Source: Pseudalkalibacillus hwajinpoensis
GTDB lineage: Bacteria > Bacillota > Bacilli > Bacillales > Guptibacillaceae
Reading direction: 5' to 3'
NCBI RefSeq assembly: GCF_015234585.1
Contig: NZ_JADFCM010000011.1
Span: 21,001-85,000, forward strand
Length of the DNA: 64,000 nt
The translations under genes and the position numbers were made by a program. The notes under the pieces are model-generated. The model was not told where the DNA came from. It saw only the letters and a program-made list of their open reading frames with translations, and made no database searches. Below, piece after piece: positions 1 through 14,581 of this stretch; within the stretch, counting starts at the first letter, position 1; the number at the start of each line of letters is the position of its first letter.

Positions 1-8
1 GAAATAGT

Positions 9-1019
9 ATGGAGAGTTGGGAGGCTTTCAAGTTGGACGATTGGAAAGGGACTTTGGCAGAACTATTTCGTGCTGTAGGCATCAATCTTAAATCAGAGCT
101 TTCTCCCGTGGTTGATGGTATACAATCTGTTTTCTCAGATAATCCGTGGGGACAGCTTTTCTTATTATTGCTTATCCTTCTCATCATTGCTCAAGGTATG
201 AGCGCGATTGCTCGGCAATATGATCGTGCCTTCAGGCAAACGATTGAGCGGAAGATGGAGACGAATTCACATCTACATAATTTTTTTAAAGGTTTTTTGC
301 ATCATAAGCGTTCAGAAGGATGGATGAGAGACGCAGCCTGGCAACAAAAAGAGCTTCAGCGCTTTGATTTATATGAATTGGAATGGCTGAAAGCGGAACT
401 TGCTACAGCAGAAAAAGACTTTCGCGATTATCGACCACAGACTTTTTTAGCTGGCATCCTTTTTTCGGTAAGCATTCTTTTTCTAATCTGGTATTATGAT
501 TGGACGATTTTCGAAAAAGAAGTTCTGACCATTTTGTTACCAGTTCTCCTTGTTATATGGTGTATGGGTCTCGTGTTTTATAAGGTTGGTATTAAGAAAC
601 GCTTCTATCAGTCTTTGAATACTAGCGTCCAACTGGCGATTTCGACAAAAAAGGTCCAGGATGTGATGATGTACATCGATTCTGATTTAAAGCGATATAA
701 AACAGAGCGTGTGACAACTGACGGGGGATATTATGAAGTTGTTCGCTGCATGACCTGTCTTTACCATTCAAAATATCTTGAAGAAGTTCGCTTCCAGATC
801 AATGATACGACCCTTGCCTTTGCGGCTAAAGAACGTGTGATTGAAGTTACAGTAAATAGCGGATTCGGCAATTCGTTTTTAATCGATCGTCTTGAGTTTA
901 GAGACGGCTACTGTCAGAGTCTTCGTAAAGGTAGCAAGCTTTTCGATGATAAATTAATGGTTACGTATTTAAATGCTGCTTTTGAACAAAGACCGGCTTA
1001 TTTCCAAACAAGCTCATAA
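9..1019 (+). CDS. Unrecognised membrane protein (336 aa)
   Basis: I do not recognise this protein. It shows one hydrophobic segment at about residues 49-65, two more at about 146-163 and 172-191, and a soluble C-terminal part of about 140 residues. The stretch between the first and second segments is charged and probably cytoplasmic. The ATG at 9 has no visible ribosome binding site in the 8 bases before it, and the frame is open to the window edge, so the gene may start upstream. It converges on the isochorismatase-like gene; their stop codons lie in opposite arms of a shared hairpin. This slot is not filled by a homologue that I know from B. subtilis. Function unknown; that it is coding is likely from length and codon pattern. 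Confidence 0.7.
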   Translation: MESWEAFKLDDWKGTLAELFRAVGINLKSELSPVVDGIQSVFSDNPWGQLFLLLLILLIIAQGMSAIARQYDRAFRQTIERKMETNSHLHNFFKGFLHHKRSEGWMRDAAWQQKELQRFDLYELEWLKAELATAEKDFRDYRPQTFLAGILFSVSILFLIWYYDWTIFEKEVLTILLPVLLVIWCMGLVFYKVGIKKRFYQSLNTSVQLAISTKKVQDVMMYIDSDLKRYKTERVTTDGGYYEVVRCMTCLYHSKYLEEVRFQINDTTLAFAAKERVIEVTVNSGFGNSFLIDRLEFRDGYCQSLRKGSKLFDDKLMVTYLNAAFEQRPAYFQTSS

Positions 1020-1059
1020 CAAATGACCCCTCTTCTATGGAAGAGGGGTCATTTGTTAT
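1016..1059. terminator. Bidirectional terminator between convergent genes
   Basis: Perfect 20-bp inverted repeat (1016-1035 and 1040-1059) around a TATG loop. Both strands end in A/T-rich arms. The stop codon of the upstream + strand gene and that of the minus-strand isochorismatase gene each fall inside one arm, so the hairpin serves both genes. Confidence 0.8.
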
Positions 1060-1679
1060 CCTTCATAAGCTGTTGTTGTATTTCGCTGATTCGCTTTTTC
1101 AATAAGGTCGTCTATATCCAATTCAGTTGAAGCTTGTGTACTGGCTTTTAAGTTTCCTTCCATTAAGCGAAGGGCATAGTCATTATCCTCCTTAACGTTA
1201 GAGGCACAGCAATCAGATGGTATATAAAGATCGTATTCCCTCATATAAGCATCATTCGCAGTAAAGAGTACACAAATGTTTCCTGCAAAACCAGTTAGAA
1301 TAAGTGTATTGACGTTCAAGAATTTGAGTAACGTTGAGAGTGGGGTTGAGAAAAAGCCAGAATGCTTCGGTTTCACAACAGTATAATCATCGTCTTCTGG
1401 CTCAAGGCGATCCACAAGATGTTGACCATTTGCTTCGGCTGCATAGTTGATGACCTTTTTGAAGTCAGATTGCCATAAGCCGTAATTATCATTAACATAG
1501 ATAACAGGCATCCCTTTTGCTTTCGCTTCTTTTTTTAAAGATTGTATATTGTCTGCTGTTTTCTCTGTGTATCTAGCAAGAAGTTCAGCATCTTCGAAAT
1601 CCATTGTATTGATCACATCAATTAATAAAAGAGCGGCAGAATTAGTTTGATGGCTATGTTCAATGTGTTTCTTACTCAT
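1056..1679 (-). CDS. yaaI: Isochorismatase-family cysteine hydrolase (YaaI-like)
   Basis: A cysteine hydrolase of the isochorismatase superfamily, 207 aa. The expected triad is visible: Asp21 in LLIDVINTMD, a lysine in VKPKHSGF (Lys105, or Lys103) and Cys136 in GFAGNICVLFTANDAY. Members hydrolyse isochorismate, nicotinamide or other amides; the substrate cannot be told from sequence. It lies divergently next to tadA, as yaaI does in B. subtilis, which supports orthology. An AGGAGAGGAG-type ribosome binding site (minus strand, about 1684-1692) precedes the ATG at 1679. It is one of only two minus-strand genes in the window. An alternative label is nicotinamidase-like; no enterobactin-type genes are nearby to support an isochorismate role. 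Confidence 0.85.
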   Translation of the reverse strand: MSKKHIEHSHQTNSAALLLIDVINTMDFEDAELLARYTEKTADNIQSLKKEAKAKGMPVIYVNDNYGLWQSDFKKVINYAAEANGQHLVDRLEPEDDDYTVVKPKHSGFFSTPLSTLLKFLNVNTLILTGFAGNICVLFTANDAYMREYDLYIPSDCCASNVKEDNDYALRLMEGNLKASTQASTELDIDDLIEKANQRNTTTAYEG

Positions 1680-1767
1680 ATGAACTCCTCTCCTTTAAAT
1701 GAATTGGAATAATATGTAGTTTACCCAAACGATTAATAGATAAAACGACTGTAAAGGATGGAAATGA

Positions 1768-2292
<525 letters not shown>

Positions 2293-2319
2293 TTTTTTGT
2301 CAAAGAGACAACGTTAGAT

Positions 2320-2412
2320 GGAGGCGTACCCAAGTCTGGCTGAAGGGGGCTGACTCGAAATCAGTTAGGACGTTCACGCGTCGCGGGGGTTCAAATCCTC
2401 TCGCCTCCGCCA
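2320..2412 (+). tRNA. tRNA-Ser (anticodon CGA)
   Basis: A 93-nt class II tRNA with a long variable arm. The acceptor stem GGAGGCG pairs with CGCCTCC, the anticodon loop is CTCGAAA (anticodon CGA, reading UCG), the T loop is TTCAAAT, and CCA is encoded. It sits just before the SRP RNA gene, as a serine tRNA does in B. subtilis. Confidence 0.96.
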
Positions 2413-2439
2413 GTTACATTTATCGGTGTAGTAGACCTG

Positions 2440-2468
2440 TTGCTAAATTGGTCGAAATACGATATACT
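2440..2468 (+). promoter_or_regulatory. Sigma-A promoter for SRP RNA
   Basis: TTGCTA at 2440-2445, a 17-bp spacer and TATACT at 2463-2468, placed about 38 bp before the mature RNA. This fits a 5' leader removed by processing. Confidence 0.6.
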
Positions 2469-2506
2469 TTATCTTGCACCATTCGAGTGCACAACAATGT
2501 TATCAA

Positions 2507-2780
2507 ATTTGCCGTGCTAGGTGGGGAATTAGCGGTGCCCTGTACTCGCAATCCGCTACAGCGAGACTGAATCCCTTCCCGAGGTTTAGCTACTGCGGGG
2601 TCTGCCCTGAATAAGTGGTGTTGACATTCGGGTCCTGCGCAACAGAGTCCTATGAACCCTGTCAGGTCCGGAAGGAAGCAGCAGTAAGTAGGTACCCTCT
2701 GTGTGCCGCGGGAGTGCCCGGATCGAGCTAACTGATCAGGTAACGCCTGTGGTTGCTTTATCAAAGGAAGGTGCACGGTT
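2507..2780 (+). ncRNA. ffs: Signal recognition particle RNA (Bacillus-type scRNA, 6S-7S-like long form)
   Basis: The RNA scaffold of the signal recognition particle; it binds Ffh and, in Bacillus, HBsu. The universally conserved SRP domain IV core is visible (CAGGTCCGGAAGGAAGCAGCA near 2664-2684). The ends pair as GCCGTGC near the 5' end and GCACGG near 2773-2778. The length of about 270 nt means an Alu domain is present, as in B. subtilis scr and unlike the short E. coli 4.5S form. The exact ends are set by comparison from memory and may be off by a few bases. Confidence 0.93.
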
Positions 2781-2798
2781 TACTTAATTTAAATGCTC

Positions 2799-2830
2799 AA
2801 ACTCACTCTTTTAATAGGGTGAGTTTTTTA
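2799..2830 (+). terminator. Terminator of SRP RNA
   Basis: AAACTCAC at 2799-2806 pairs with GTGAGTTT at 2819-2826, followed by a run of T. Confidence 0.85.
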
Positions 2831-2853
2831 GTATCGTTTTATCTGATTGTCTT

Positions 2854-2882
2854 TTGAATTAGAAGCGGTGAAACGGTATAAT
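2854..2882 (+). promoter_or_regulatory. Sigma-A promoter for dnaX operon
   Basis: TTGAAT at 2854-2859, a 17-bp spacer and TATAAT at 2877-2882. It is 37 bp before the dnaX start codon. Confidence 0.75.
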
Positions 2883-2918
2883 AGAAATGTATGAAGAGGT
2901 TAGGAGGAGAGTAGGCGA

Positions 2919-4616
2919 ATGAGTTATCAAGCGCTATACCGCGTTTGGCGACCGCAAACGTTTGAAGATGTGGTTGGTCAAGGGCATGTAACAAGAACAA
3001 TTCAAAACGCACTCATGCAGCAAAAAATCTCTCACGCCTATTTGTTTACAGGACCTCGAGGAACGGGAAAAACGAGTGCTGCGAAAATTATTGCGAAGGC
3101 CATTAACTGCGAGAAGGCACCTGTTGCTGAACCATGTAATGAATGTTCAGCATGTCTCGGGATTACGGATGGTTCGATTTCAGATGTTATCGAAATTGAT
3201 GCTGCCTCTAACACAGGTGTTGATGACATCCGTGATATTCGCGATAAAGTAAAGTATGCGCCGAGTTCTGTTTCTTATAAGGTGTATATCATAGATGAGG
3301 TTCACATGCTTTCAACTGGAGCGTTCAATGCCCTTCTGAAAACGTTAGAAGAGCCACCAAAGCATGTAGTATTTATTCTTGCGACCACTGAGCCGCATAA
3401 AATCCCATTAACCATCATTTCCAGGTGTCAGCGTTTTGATATGAGAAGAATTACGGCGCAGGACATCGTTGGACGGTTACAAACAATTATTAAAGCGCAG
3501 GATATAGAGGTTGAAGAAGATGCGCTTTATCAAGTTGCTCGAGCAGCAGATGGTGGGATGCGAGATGCGTTAAGTATTCTTGATCAGGCAATCTCATATA
3601 GTGAGGCTGAAGTTGTATTAGATGATGTGCTTGCAGTAACAGGAAGCGTTTCCCAAAAAATGATCTCGAAAATTGCGATGGCTTTCTACAATAAAGATGT
3701 GGCAGAAGCTTTGAACGCAGTAGAAGAATTAATGGATCACGGGAAGGATGCTGCTCGTTTTCTAGAAGACTTAATTTATTACTACCGAGATTTACTGCTA
3801 TATCAAACCGCGCCTCAGCTTGAAGAAGTAGTTGAACGGGTAAAAATCGACGAAACGTTTCAGCACTTGGGAGATCGTTCTCGGAAAGAATGGATTTATA
3901 CTGTTATTGAGACATTGAATCGATCGCAGCAAGAAATGAAGTGGACGAACCATCCACGAATCTTTCTGGAATTAGCGCTTGTTCAAATCTGCCAGGAAGA
4001 GACGAGTAGTCAGCCTATACAAGGTGGAGAAGACCAAAATGAACTACTTGATCGTATTCAAAAGCTAGAAAATGAGTTGAAAACGCTCAAGGAACAAGGC
4101 GTTACGGTTAAGCAACAAGAAGAAGGTTCTGAACCAAAACAGAAGAAACAATTTAAACCTTCCAGACAGAAATCCGGCGTATCTCATGGTAGAATAAAAG
4201 AGATGCTGAAGAAAGCTACTAAGCAAGATTTAATGAAAGTAAAAAGCGTGTGGGGAGAAGTGATGGAGAACGTTCGTCAGGAAAAAGTCTCAGCACATGC
4301 ATGGTTGAAAGATAGTGAGCCGGTGGCCGCTACAGACAACACCTTTCTTTTATCTTTTCAGTATGACATGCATTGCCAGATGGCAATGAAGGACAACATT
4401 CGTGGAACGCTTGAACAAGTATTAGCACGAACGCTTGGTAAACAGTTAGAAATGGTTGCAATTGTGGAACAAGAATGGAAGGAAATTCGCACAGAATTCT
4501 TGAAAACAAGAGATGAACCAGAACCTGATCAAAAAGGGGCTGAACCGGCGGAAGATCCATTGATCGCTGAAGCAAGACGTCTTGTCGGCGATGATTTATT
4601 AGATATTCAAACATAA
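2919..4616 (+). CDS. dnaX: DNA polymerase III subunit gamma/tau
   Basis: Clamp-loader ATPase of the replisome that loads the beta sliding clamp and, as tau, tethers polymerase and helicase. The N-terminal AAA+ module has Walker A GPRGTGKT at residues 45-52, a zinc cluster (Cys64, Cys73, Cys76, Cys79), Walker B IIDEVHM, and the SRC motif of clamp loaders. A glutamine/lysine-rich linker (about 365-425) leads to a C-terminal tau domain. At 565 aa it matches the B. subtilis size. I see no A-rich slippery site that would make a short gamma form. The ATG follows GGAGGAGAG. It heads a cluster with ybaB, recR and yaaL, 30 bp from ybaB. Confidence 0.97.
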   Translation: MSYQALYRVWRPQTFEDVVGQGHVTRTIQNALMQQKISHAYLFTGPRGTGKTSAAKIIAKAINCEKAPVAEPCNECSACLGITDGSISDVIEIDAASNTGVDDIRDIRDKVKYAPSSVSYKVYIIDEVHMLSTGAFNALLKTLEEPPKHVVFILATTEPHKIPLTIISRCQRFDMRRITAQDIVGRLQTIIKAQDIEVEEDALYQVARAADGGMRDALSILDQAISYSEAEVVLDDVLAVTGSVSQKMISKIAMAFYNKDVAEALNAVEELMDHGKDAARFLEDLIYYYRDLLLYQTAPQLEEVVERVKIDETFQHLGDRSRKEWIYTVIETLNRSQQEMKWTNHPRIFLELALVQICQEETSSQPIQGGEDQNELLDRIQKLENELKTLKEQGVTVKQQEEGSEPKQKKQFKPSRQKSGVSHGRIKEMLKKATKQDLMKVKSVWGEVMENVRQEKVSAHAWLKDSEPVAATDNTFLLSFQYDMHCQMAMKDNIRGTLEQVLARTLGKQLEMVAIVEQEWKEIRTEFLKTRDEPEPDQKGAEPAEDPLIAEARRLVGDDLLDIQT

Positions 4617-4646
4617 AAATGAACAATAACTAAGGAGGAATTTTTT

Positions 4647-4979
4647 ATGAAACGTGGCATGGGTGGCGGAGGAAACATGAATAACATGATGAAACAAATG
4701 CAAAAAATGCAAAAGGATATGGCGAAAGCTCAAGAAGAACTAAAGGATAAAATCGTTGAAGGTACAGCTGGCGGCGGTATGGTTCTAGTTAAAGCGAATG
4801 GTCATAAAGAAATCCTTGAAGTAATTGTAAAAGAAGAGGTCGTAGATCCAGATGATATCGACATGCTACAAGACCTTGTGCTTGCTGCAACGAATGATGC
4901 ACTACGTAATGTAGATGAATTGGTAAACAAAGACATGGGCAAATTTACACAGGGTCTTAATATGCCAGGAATGTTTTAG
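4647..4979 (+). CDS. ybaB: YbaB/EbfC nucleoid-associated protein (YaaK)
   Basis: A small DNA-binding protein of the YbaB/EbfC family, 110 aa, associated with the nucleoid. The N terminus is Met/Gly/Asn-rich (about 1-18), followed by a charged helix (about 18-35) and the compact beta domain holding GTAGGGMV. A strong AAGGAGGAA ribosome binding site precedes the ATG. The gene lies between dnaX and recR, a linkage conserved across most bacteria, and is 11 bp from recR, so it is surely co-transcribed. The precise cellular role of the family is not settled. Confidence 0.95.
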   Translation: MKRGMGGGGNMNNMMKQMQKMQKDMAKAQEELKDKIVEGTAGGGMVLVKANGHKEILEVIVKEEVVDPDDIDMLQDLVLAATNDALRNVDELVNKDMGKFTQGLNMPGMF

Positions 4980-4990
4980 GGGGTACGCAG

Positions 4991-5587
4991 GTGCATTATC
5001 CTGAACCAATATCAAAACTGATCGACAGTTTTATGAAATTGCCGGGAATCGGACCAAAAACGGCGGTCCGCCTGGCTTTTTTCGTTCTTGAAATGAATGA
5101 TGATGATGTCCTTGATTTCGGAAAAGCGTTAGTTAATGCAAAGCGTCAGTTAACTTATTGTTCTGTGTGTAATCACATTACAGACACCGATCCTTGTCGT
5201 ATTTGTTCAGATAGCCATCGCGATGAGACGATTATCTGTGTCGTTCAAGATGCTAAAGATGTTATTGCTATCGAAAAAATGAAAGACTACACAGGTTTAT
5301 ACCATGTTCTTCATGGTGCTATTTCTCCTGTTGAAGGTATTGGGCCTGAAGATATCAAGGTACCAGAGTTATTGAAACGTCTGCAGGATGATAAGGTAAC
5401 AGAAATTATACTAGCGACGGACCCGACGATTGAAGGAGAAGCAACAGCGATGTATATTGCTCGCCTGGTTAAGCCTACAGGTATTCGTATTACTCGTATT
5501 GCTCATGGTCTCCCTGTTGGGGGCGATCTTGAGTATGCTGATGAAGTCACCCTTTCGAAAGCAATGGAAGGACGTCGTGAATTGTAG
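4991..5587 (+). CDS. recR: Recombination mediator RecR
   Basis: Works with RecF and RecO to load RecA on gapped DNA. The 198-aa protein has an N-terminal helix-hairpin-helix (LPGIGPKTA, about 17-25), a four-cysteine zinc element (CSVC and CRIC) and a Toprim domain beginning at [11 protein letters not shown]. Start is the GTG at 4991 (HYPEPISKL follows), preceded by GGGGGTACGCAG, a somewhat distant ribosome binding site. Full length for the family. Confidence 0.97.
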   Translation: MHYPEPISKLIDSFMKLPGIGPKTAVRLAFFVLEMNDDDVLDFGKALVNAKRQLTYCSVCNHITDTDPCRICSDSHRDETIICVVQDAKDVIAIEKMKDYTGLYHVLHGAISPVEGIGPEDIKVPELLKRLQDDKVTEIILATDPTIEGEATAMYIARLVKPTGIRITRIAHGLPVGGDLEYADEVTLSKAMEGRREL

Positions 5588-5604
5588 CATCAGGAGGGAA
5601 GCAA

Positions 5605-5820
5605 ATGTTCTTCAAACGTAAAGGCTATTTGCGGAAAGACGCTGATGAGCGTTTGATTCAGACGCTATACGAATTAAAAGATGTATGGAACAATCAAAAA
5701 GAAATCGTAGAGCGCAGTGTTGAGCCTTCTGGAGCCGTTCTTGCGAAGCTTAAAGTGGATGAAGCAAAATACTTCTTTCTATTAAAAGAAGCAAAACGAA
5801 GAAAGATAAGAATGGGATAA
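5605..5820 (+). CDS. yaaL: DUF2508 family protein YaaL
   Basis: A 71-aa protein rich in charged residues and predicted mostly helical, with no membrane segment. The short size, the position between recR and bofA and the content match YaaL of Bacillus (DUF2508), of unknown function. The ATG follows AGGAGGGAAGCAA. It begins 18 bp after recR and ends at a terminator that closes the dnaX cluster. Confidence 0.88.
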   Translation: MFFKRKGYLRKDADERLIQTLYELKDVWNNQKEIVERSVEPSGAVLAKLKVDEAKYFFLLKEAKRRKIRMG

Positions 5821-5838
5821 ACCTCCCGTTCTTTTTTA
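5808..5838 (+). terminator. Terminator after yaaL
   Basis: AGAATGGG pairs with CCCGTTCT across the yaaL stop codon, followed by a T run. Confidence 0.7.
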
Positions 5839-5890
5839 TTTGGACAGACATATGCTTTAGTAATTCTGAAAAAAAGAGTGGAGGCCTATT

Positions 5891-6157
5891 ATGGATCCTA
5901 AACTTATTATTGGCTTATTTGTCTTCAGTATTGTTTTGCTTCTTTTTGTGGGGGCACCACTGAAGCCGATGCGTTGGATTGGGCAGGGGTTAATCAAGTT
6001 AGCAATCGGTGCATTACTTCTATTCTTTCTCAATACATTCGGCACTCCATTTGACCTCCATGTTCCTATTAATCCCGGGACAGCAGTGATCACCGGTTTT
6101 CTAGGCGTTCCTGGCCTTATAGCTCTGGCTGCAATTGAACTGATTTTGATAGGTTGA
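5891..6157 (+). CDS. bofA: Pro-sigma-K processing inhibitor BofA
   Basis: Integral membrane protein that, with SpoIVFA, holds the SpoIVFB protease inactive in the outer forespore membrane until the sigma-G-dependent signal arrives, so it times pro-sigma-K cleavage. The 88-aa protein has two or three hydrophobic segments (about 4-22, 33-51 and 65-87) and the C-terminal PGTAVITGFLGVPG region typical of BofA. The ATG follows AGTGGAGGCCTATT. It stands alone between the yaaL terminator and the rrn operon, as in B. subtilis. Confidence 0.93.
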   Translation: MDPKLIIGLFVFSIVLLLFVGAPLKPMRWIGQGLIKLAIGALLLFFLNTFGTPFDLHVPINPGTAVITGFLGVPGLIALAAIELILIG

Positions 6158-6160
6158 ATG

Positions 6161-6197
6161 AAAAGGACTCATGTAACTAAAAGAGTCCTTTTTTGTT
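6161..6197 (+). terminator. Terminator after bofA
   Basis: AAAAGGACTC at 6161-6170 pairs with GAGTCCTTTT, then TTG and T-rich sequence. Confidence 0.8.
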
Positions 6198-6224
6198 TTT
6201 CTGAAATAACTTTTGAAAAAGGGG

Positions 6225-6253
6225 TTGCGTAACAGAGTTAACCCTGATATAGT
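6225..6253 (+). promoter_or_regulatory. rrn promoter P1
   Basis: TTGCGT at 6225-6230, 17-bp spacer, TATAGT at 6248-6253. A TAAGTCGC start region follows; P2 has a near-identical AAGTCGC start region. Two tandem promoters are usual for Bacillus rrn operons. Confidence 0.65.
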
Positions 6254-6308
6254 TATATAAGTCGCCGCAACAACGCGGTTGACGCCGAAAAGAATTCCAA
6301 AAAAGTTA

Positions 6309-6338
6309 TTGACGCTGACGGAGTTAATATGGTATATT
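6309..6338 (+). promoter_or_regulatory. rrn promoter P2
   Basis: TTGACG at 6309-6314, 18-bp spacer and TATATT at 6333-6338 (or GTATAT with 17 bp). A boxA-like antitermination sequence (TGATCTTTGAAAACT) follows at about 6376-6390. Confidence 0.7.
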
Positions 6339-6460
6339 AATAAAGTCGCTGAAAACGACATTGAAAGAAACAAATTGATCTTTGAAAACTGAACGAAACG
6401 CCATGTAAGTAGTTGTTTCTACGGAAACAAAACATTGTTTTAAAGCTAGATTAAGCTTTC

Positions 6461-11174
<4,714 letters not shown>

Positions 11175-11292
11175 ATTAAATTGGAAAACGTTGCGAGTGC
11201 TATCTAGTTTTCAGGGAACACCTGAAATAAGGAAGTTCGATTAAGTGCCACCACGTCCTGTGGTGAACACCGAACGGCTAACATCCTGTTAG

Positions 11293-11409
<117 letters not shown>

Positions 11410-11420
11410 AACATAAGAGA

Positions 11421-11452
11421 AGCGAGAGACCTGAGGGTTTCTCGCTTTTTTG
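11421..11452 (+). terminator. rrn operon terminator
   Basis: AGCGAGAGACC pairs with GGGTTTCTCGCT around TGA, followed by six T. Confidence 0.88.
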
Positions 11453-11469
11453 TATGGTTTTTTACGTTT

Positions 11470-11540
11470 GCGGAATTATCATGGGAGGGAAAGCGCGGAA
11501 AAAATCCGATTTTCGCGGAAACATCTGAAATATAGCGGAA
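11470..11540. repeat. Phased GCGGAA repeats downstream of rrn
   Basis: GCGGAA occurs at 11470, 11495, 11515 and 11535, that is at steps of 25, 20 and 20 bp, in an AT-rich region with no gene (11453-11681). Function unknown. It looks like a degenerate dispersed repeat; the rest of this gap shows only AT-rich sequence. Confidence 0.5.
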
Positions 11541-11689
11541 TTAAATTCGTATCTTCTTATATCTTCTTATCCTACAAGGATAATATACCTATGAAATTTT
11601 CTTTCTTTTTTAAAATCACTGACACGGGATAAGTTACAGCCACATATCCATAGAAAGAAGAAAAAAATAGGCTGAAATGAAGTGAATCG

Positions 11690-11719
11690 GTATAGATCCA
11701 CTATAATTGGGCAAAGCTT
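11690..11719 (+). promoter_or_regulatory. Candidate sigma-F/G promoter of csfB
   Basis: GTATA at 11690-11694, a 15-bp spacer and GGCAAAGCTT at 11710-11719. This fits the sigma-F pattern with two mismatches in the -10 and lies 20 bp before the csfB start. csfB is a known sigma-F target in B. subtilis. Confidence 0.5.
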
Positions 11720-11738
11720 TTACCATGGAGGTGGGAAG

Positions 11739-11936
11739 ATGGAGAAGACAATCAGGCATAGCTTAAGTGAGTGCTGTCTTGTTTGCGAAGAACACAGTTT
11801 AAAAGGTATTCATATTTGCGACCGATTTATTTGTTATGAGTGTGAGCGAAAGGTAATTCAAACAGATACCAGTCATGAAAACTATCAATTTTATCTTGAA
11901 AAACTACGAAAACTACGACTTAGTCGATTAGCATAA
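11739..11936 (+). CDS. csfB: Anti-sigma-G factor Gin (CsfB)
   Basis: Small zinc protein that binds and inhibits sigma-G (and sigma-E) to prevent its premature or misplaced activity during sporulation. The 65-aa chain has two Cys-x2-Cys pairs (CLVC near residue 13 and CYEC near 33) plus an extra Cys between them, the zinc-binding arrangement of Gin. I chose the ATG at 11739 because GGAGGTGGG lies 4-12 bp before it; the frame is open upstream to 11682 but without support. Location just after the rrn operon matches B. subtilis, though xpaC and yaaN, which follow there, are absent here. Confidence 0.88.
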   Translation: MEKTIRHSLSECCLVCEEHSLKGIHICDRFICYECERKVIQTDTSHENYQFYLEKLRKLRLSRLA

Positions 11937-11971
11937 GCAGATAGCTGTTTTATAGGCTATCTGCTTTTTTA
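11935..11971 (+). terminator. Terminator after csfB
   Basis: AAGCAGATAGC pairs with GCTATCTGCTT, followed by T run. Confidence 0.88.
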
Positions 11972-12104
11972 CGTACGAATGTGAAGTAGCAGTAGGTAGG
12001 AAGAGACGATACAGATTTGCTTGCGCCTTTACTTCTCCGAAAGTCTAGATAATGATAGAATACTAGTATAAGCAATGAATCTTCGATAGATAGAAGTTGG
12101 TTTT

Positions 12105-13544
12105 ATGAATAAAGCAGATCAAGCACCTTTATATGAAGCATTAACTATGTGGAAGGATCAGAATCCCCTCTCATTTCATGTACCAGGTCATAAAAACGGT
12201 ACGGTTTTTTCAACTTATAGAAGTGCAGATAACTCATTTAAAGAAATATTGAATATAGATGCCACAGAACTTTCTGGACTAGATGATCTTCATCATGCAG
12301 ACGGTCCAATTAAGATGGCAGAGCAGCTTACTGCTGATCTTTATGGAAGTATTGAAAGCCGCTTTTTGGTAGGGGGATCTTCAGCTGGTAACCTTGCGAT
12401 GATCATGGCATTATGTTCTGAAGGGGACATTGTTCTTGTTCAGAAGAACTGTCACAAATCAGTACTAAATGGACTTCGCTTATCGAAAGCACATCCTATT
12501 TTTCTTAGTCCATCCATTGATGAGGAAAGTCAGGTTTCAACAGGTGTGTCAGTCGATCTCATCCATCGAGCGATCACAAAATATAAGAATATTAAAGCAA
12601 TCGTACTGACAAACCCAAATTATTACGGAATGACGAAAGATCTAAAACCGATCATTTCTTATGCTCATCAGAAAGGAATTCCGGTTCTTGTTGATGAAGC
12701 ACATGGTGCACATTTTGTAAAAGAAAGGTTTTTTCCTGAAAGTGCTTTGAAACAAGGAGCAGATGTTGTTGTTCAATCAGCACATAAAACACTCCCTGCC
12801 ATGACGATGGGCTCATACTTACATATAGGTGATCCGAAATATAGGAATGCAATAAACGATTATTTACAAGTCTTTCAATCAAGCAGCCCTTCATACCCGA
12901 TCATGGCTTCGCTCGATTTAGCAAGACACTATATTTCTTCACTTCCTGATAAACAACTTGGTCAAATTTTAGAAGAGATTCTTCAGTTTAAGCACCGGCT
13001 GAATAAGATTCCTGGTATAAACGTTATTGGAGATGTAAGTCATGCTTATAAGCAGATTGATCCAATAAAAATAACGGTCCAGTTATCTGGCACCTCAGGA
13101 TATGATTTGGCAAAAAAGCTTGAGAATGAAGGTATATTTGTTGAGCTTAGTGACCCATTAAACATTTTGCTCATTTGTCCCATAGCATTTAATGGTGAGG
13201 CTTATGAGCGAACGTTACAGGCATTTGAAAGGATTGCAGTTCATAGGGATGAAGTCACATTTAGAATATCTATGAATCAGTTGAATCATGAAGAGATAAC
13301 ATTTCCTGCTTATTCTTTTGCGAAGTTGGAAACGATGAATACCAATACAGTTAGTATTAGAAACGCTGTTGGTTTAATTGCAGCGAAAGCCATTATCCCC
13401 TATCCCCCAGGAATACCTATCGTTCTGCCAGGGGAGCGCATAACTTTAGGTAAGATCCAACTAGTAGAAACAGTGTTGAATGGCGGAGGACACATACAGG
13501 GGATGAATGGTGATATGATTGAGATTGCAATAGAAGAGGAGTAG
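12105..13544 (+). CDS. yaaO: Orn/Lys/Arg decarboxylase family protein (YaaO)
   Basis: PLP-dependent fold-type I enzyme of the Orn/Lys/Arg decarboxylase major family, 479 aa. Visible motifs: HVPGHKNG near 24, GGSSAGNLAM near 90, DEAHGAHF (the PLP-pyridine Asp and His) and SAHKTLPAM with the Schiff-base lysine at Lys228. A smaller C-terminal domain follows from about residue 380. The family includes arginine decarboxylase SpeA; the substrate of YaaO itself cannot be assigned from sequence. No strong ribosome binding site precedes the ATG (AGATAGAAGTTGG). It is 4 bp from tmk and may be translated together with it. Confidence 0.88.
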   Translation: MNKADQAPLYEALTMWKDQNPLSFHVPGHKNGTVFSTYRSADNSFKEILNIDATELSGLDDLHHADGPIKMAEQLTADLYGSIESRFLVGGSSAGNLAMIMALCSEGDIVLVQKNCHKSVLNGLRLSKAHPIFLSPSIDEESQVSTGVSVDLIHRAITKYKNIKAIVLTNPNYYGMTKDLKPIISYAHQKGIPVLVDEAHGAHFVKERFFPESALKQGADVVVQSAHKTLPAMTMGSYLHIGDPKYRNAINDYLQVFQSSSPSYPIMASLDLARHYISSLPDKQLGQILEEILQFKHRLNKIPGINVIGDVSHAYKQIDPIKITVQLSGTSGYDLAKKLENEGIFVELSDPLNILLICPIAFNGEAYERTLQAFERIAVHRDEVTFRISMNQLNHEEITFPAYSFAKLETMNTNTVSIRNAVGLIAAKAIIPYPPGIPIVLPGERITLGKIQLVETVLNGGGHIQGMNGDMIEIAIEEE

Positions 13545-13548
13545 GGCA

Positions 13549-14555
<1,007 letters not shown>

Positions 14556-14581
14556 TATGCACGGTAGGATGAGTGATAGCA

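Noticed and set aside
2420..2776. Minus-strand open frame over the SRP RNA
   Set aside because: It is antisense to a structured RNA gene.
4130..4170. Possible programmed frameshift site in dnaX
   Set aside because: The linker region is A-rich (AGAAGAAACAATTTAAA) but has no slippery heptamer with a following stem; one full-length product is more likely.
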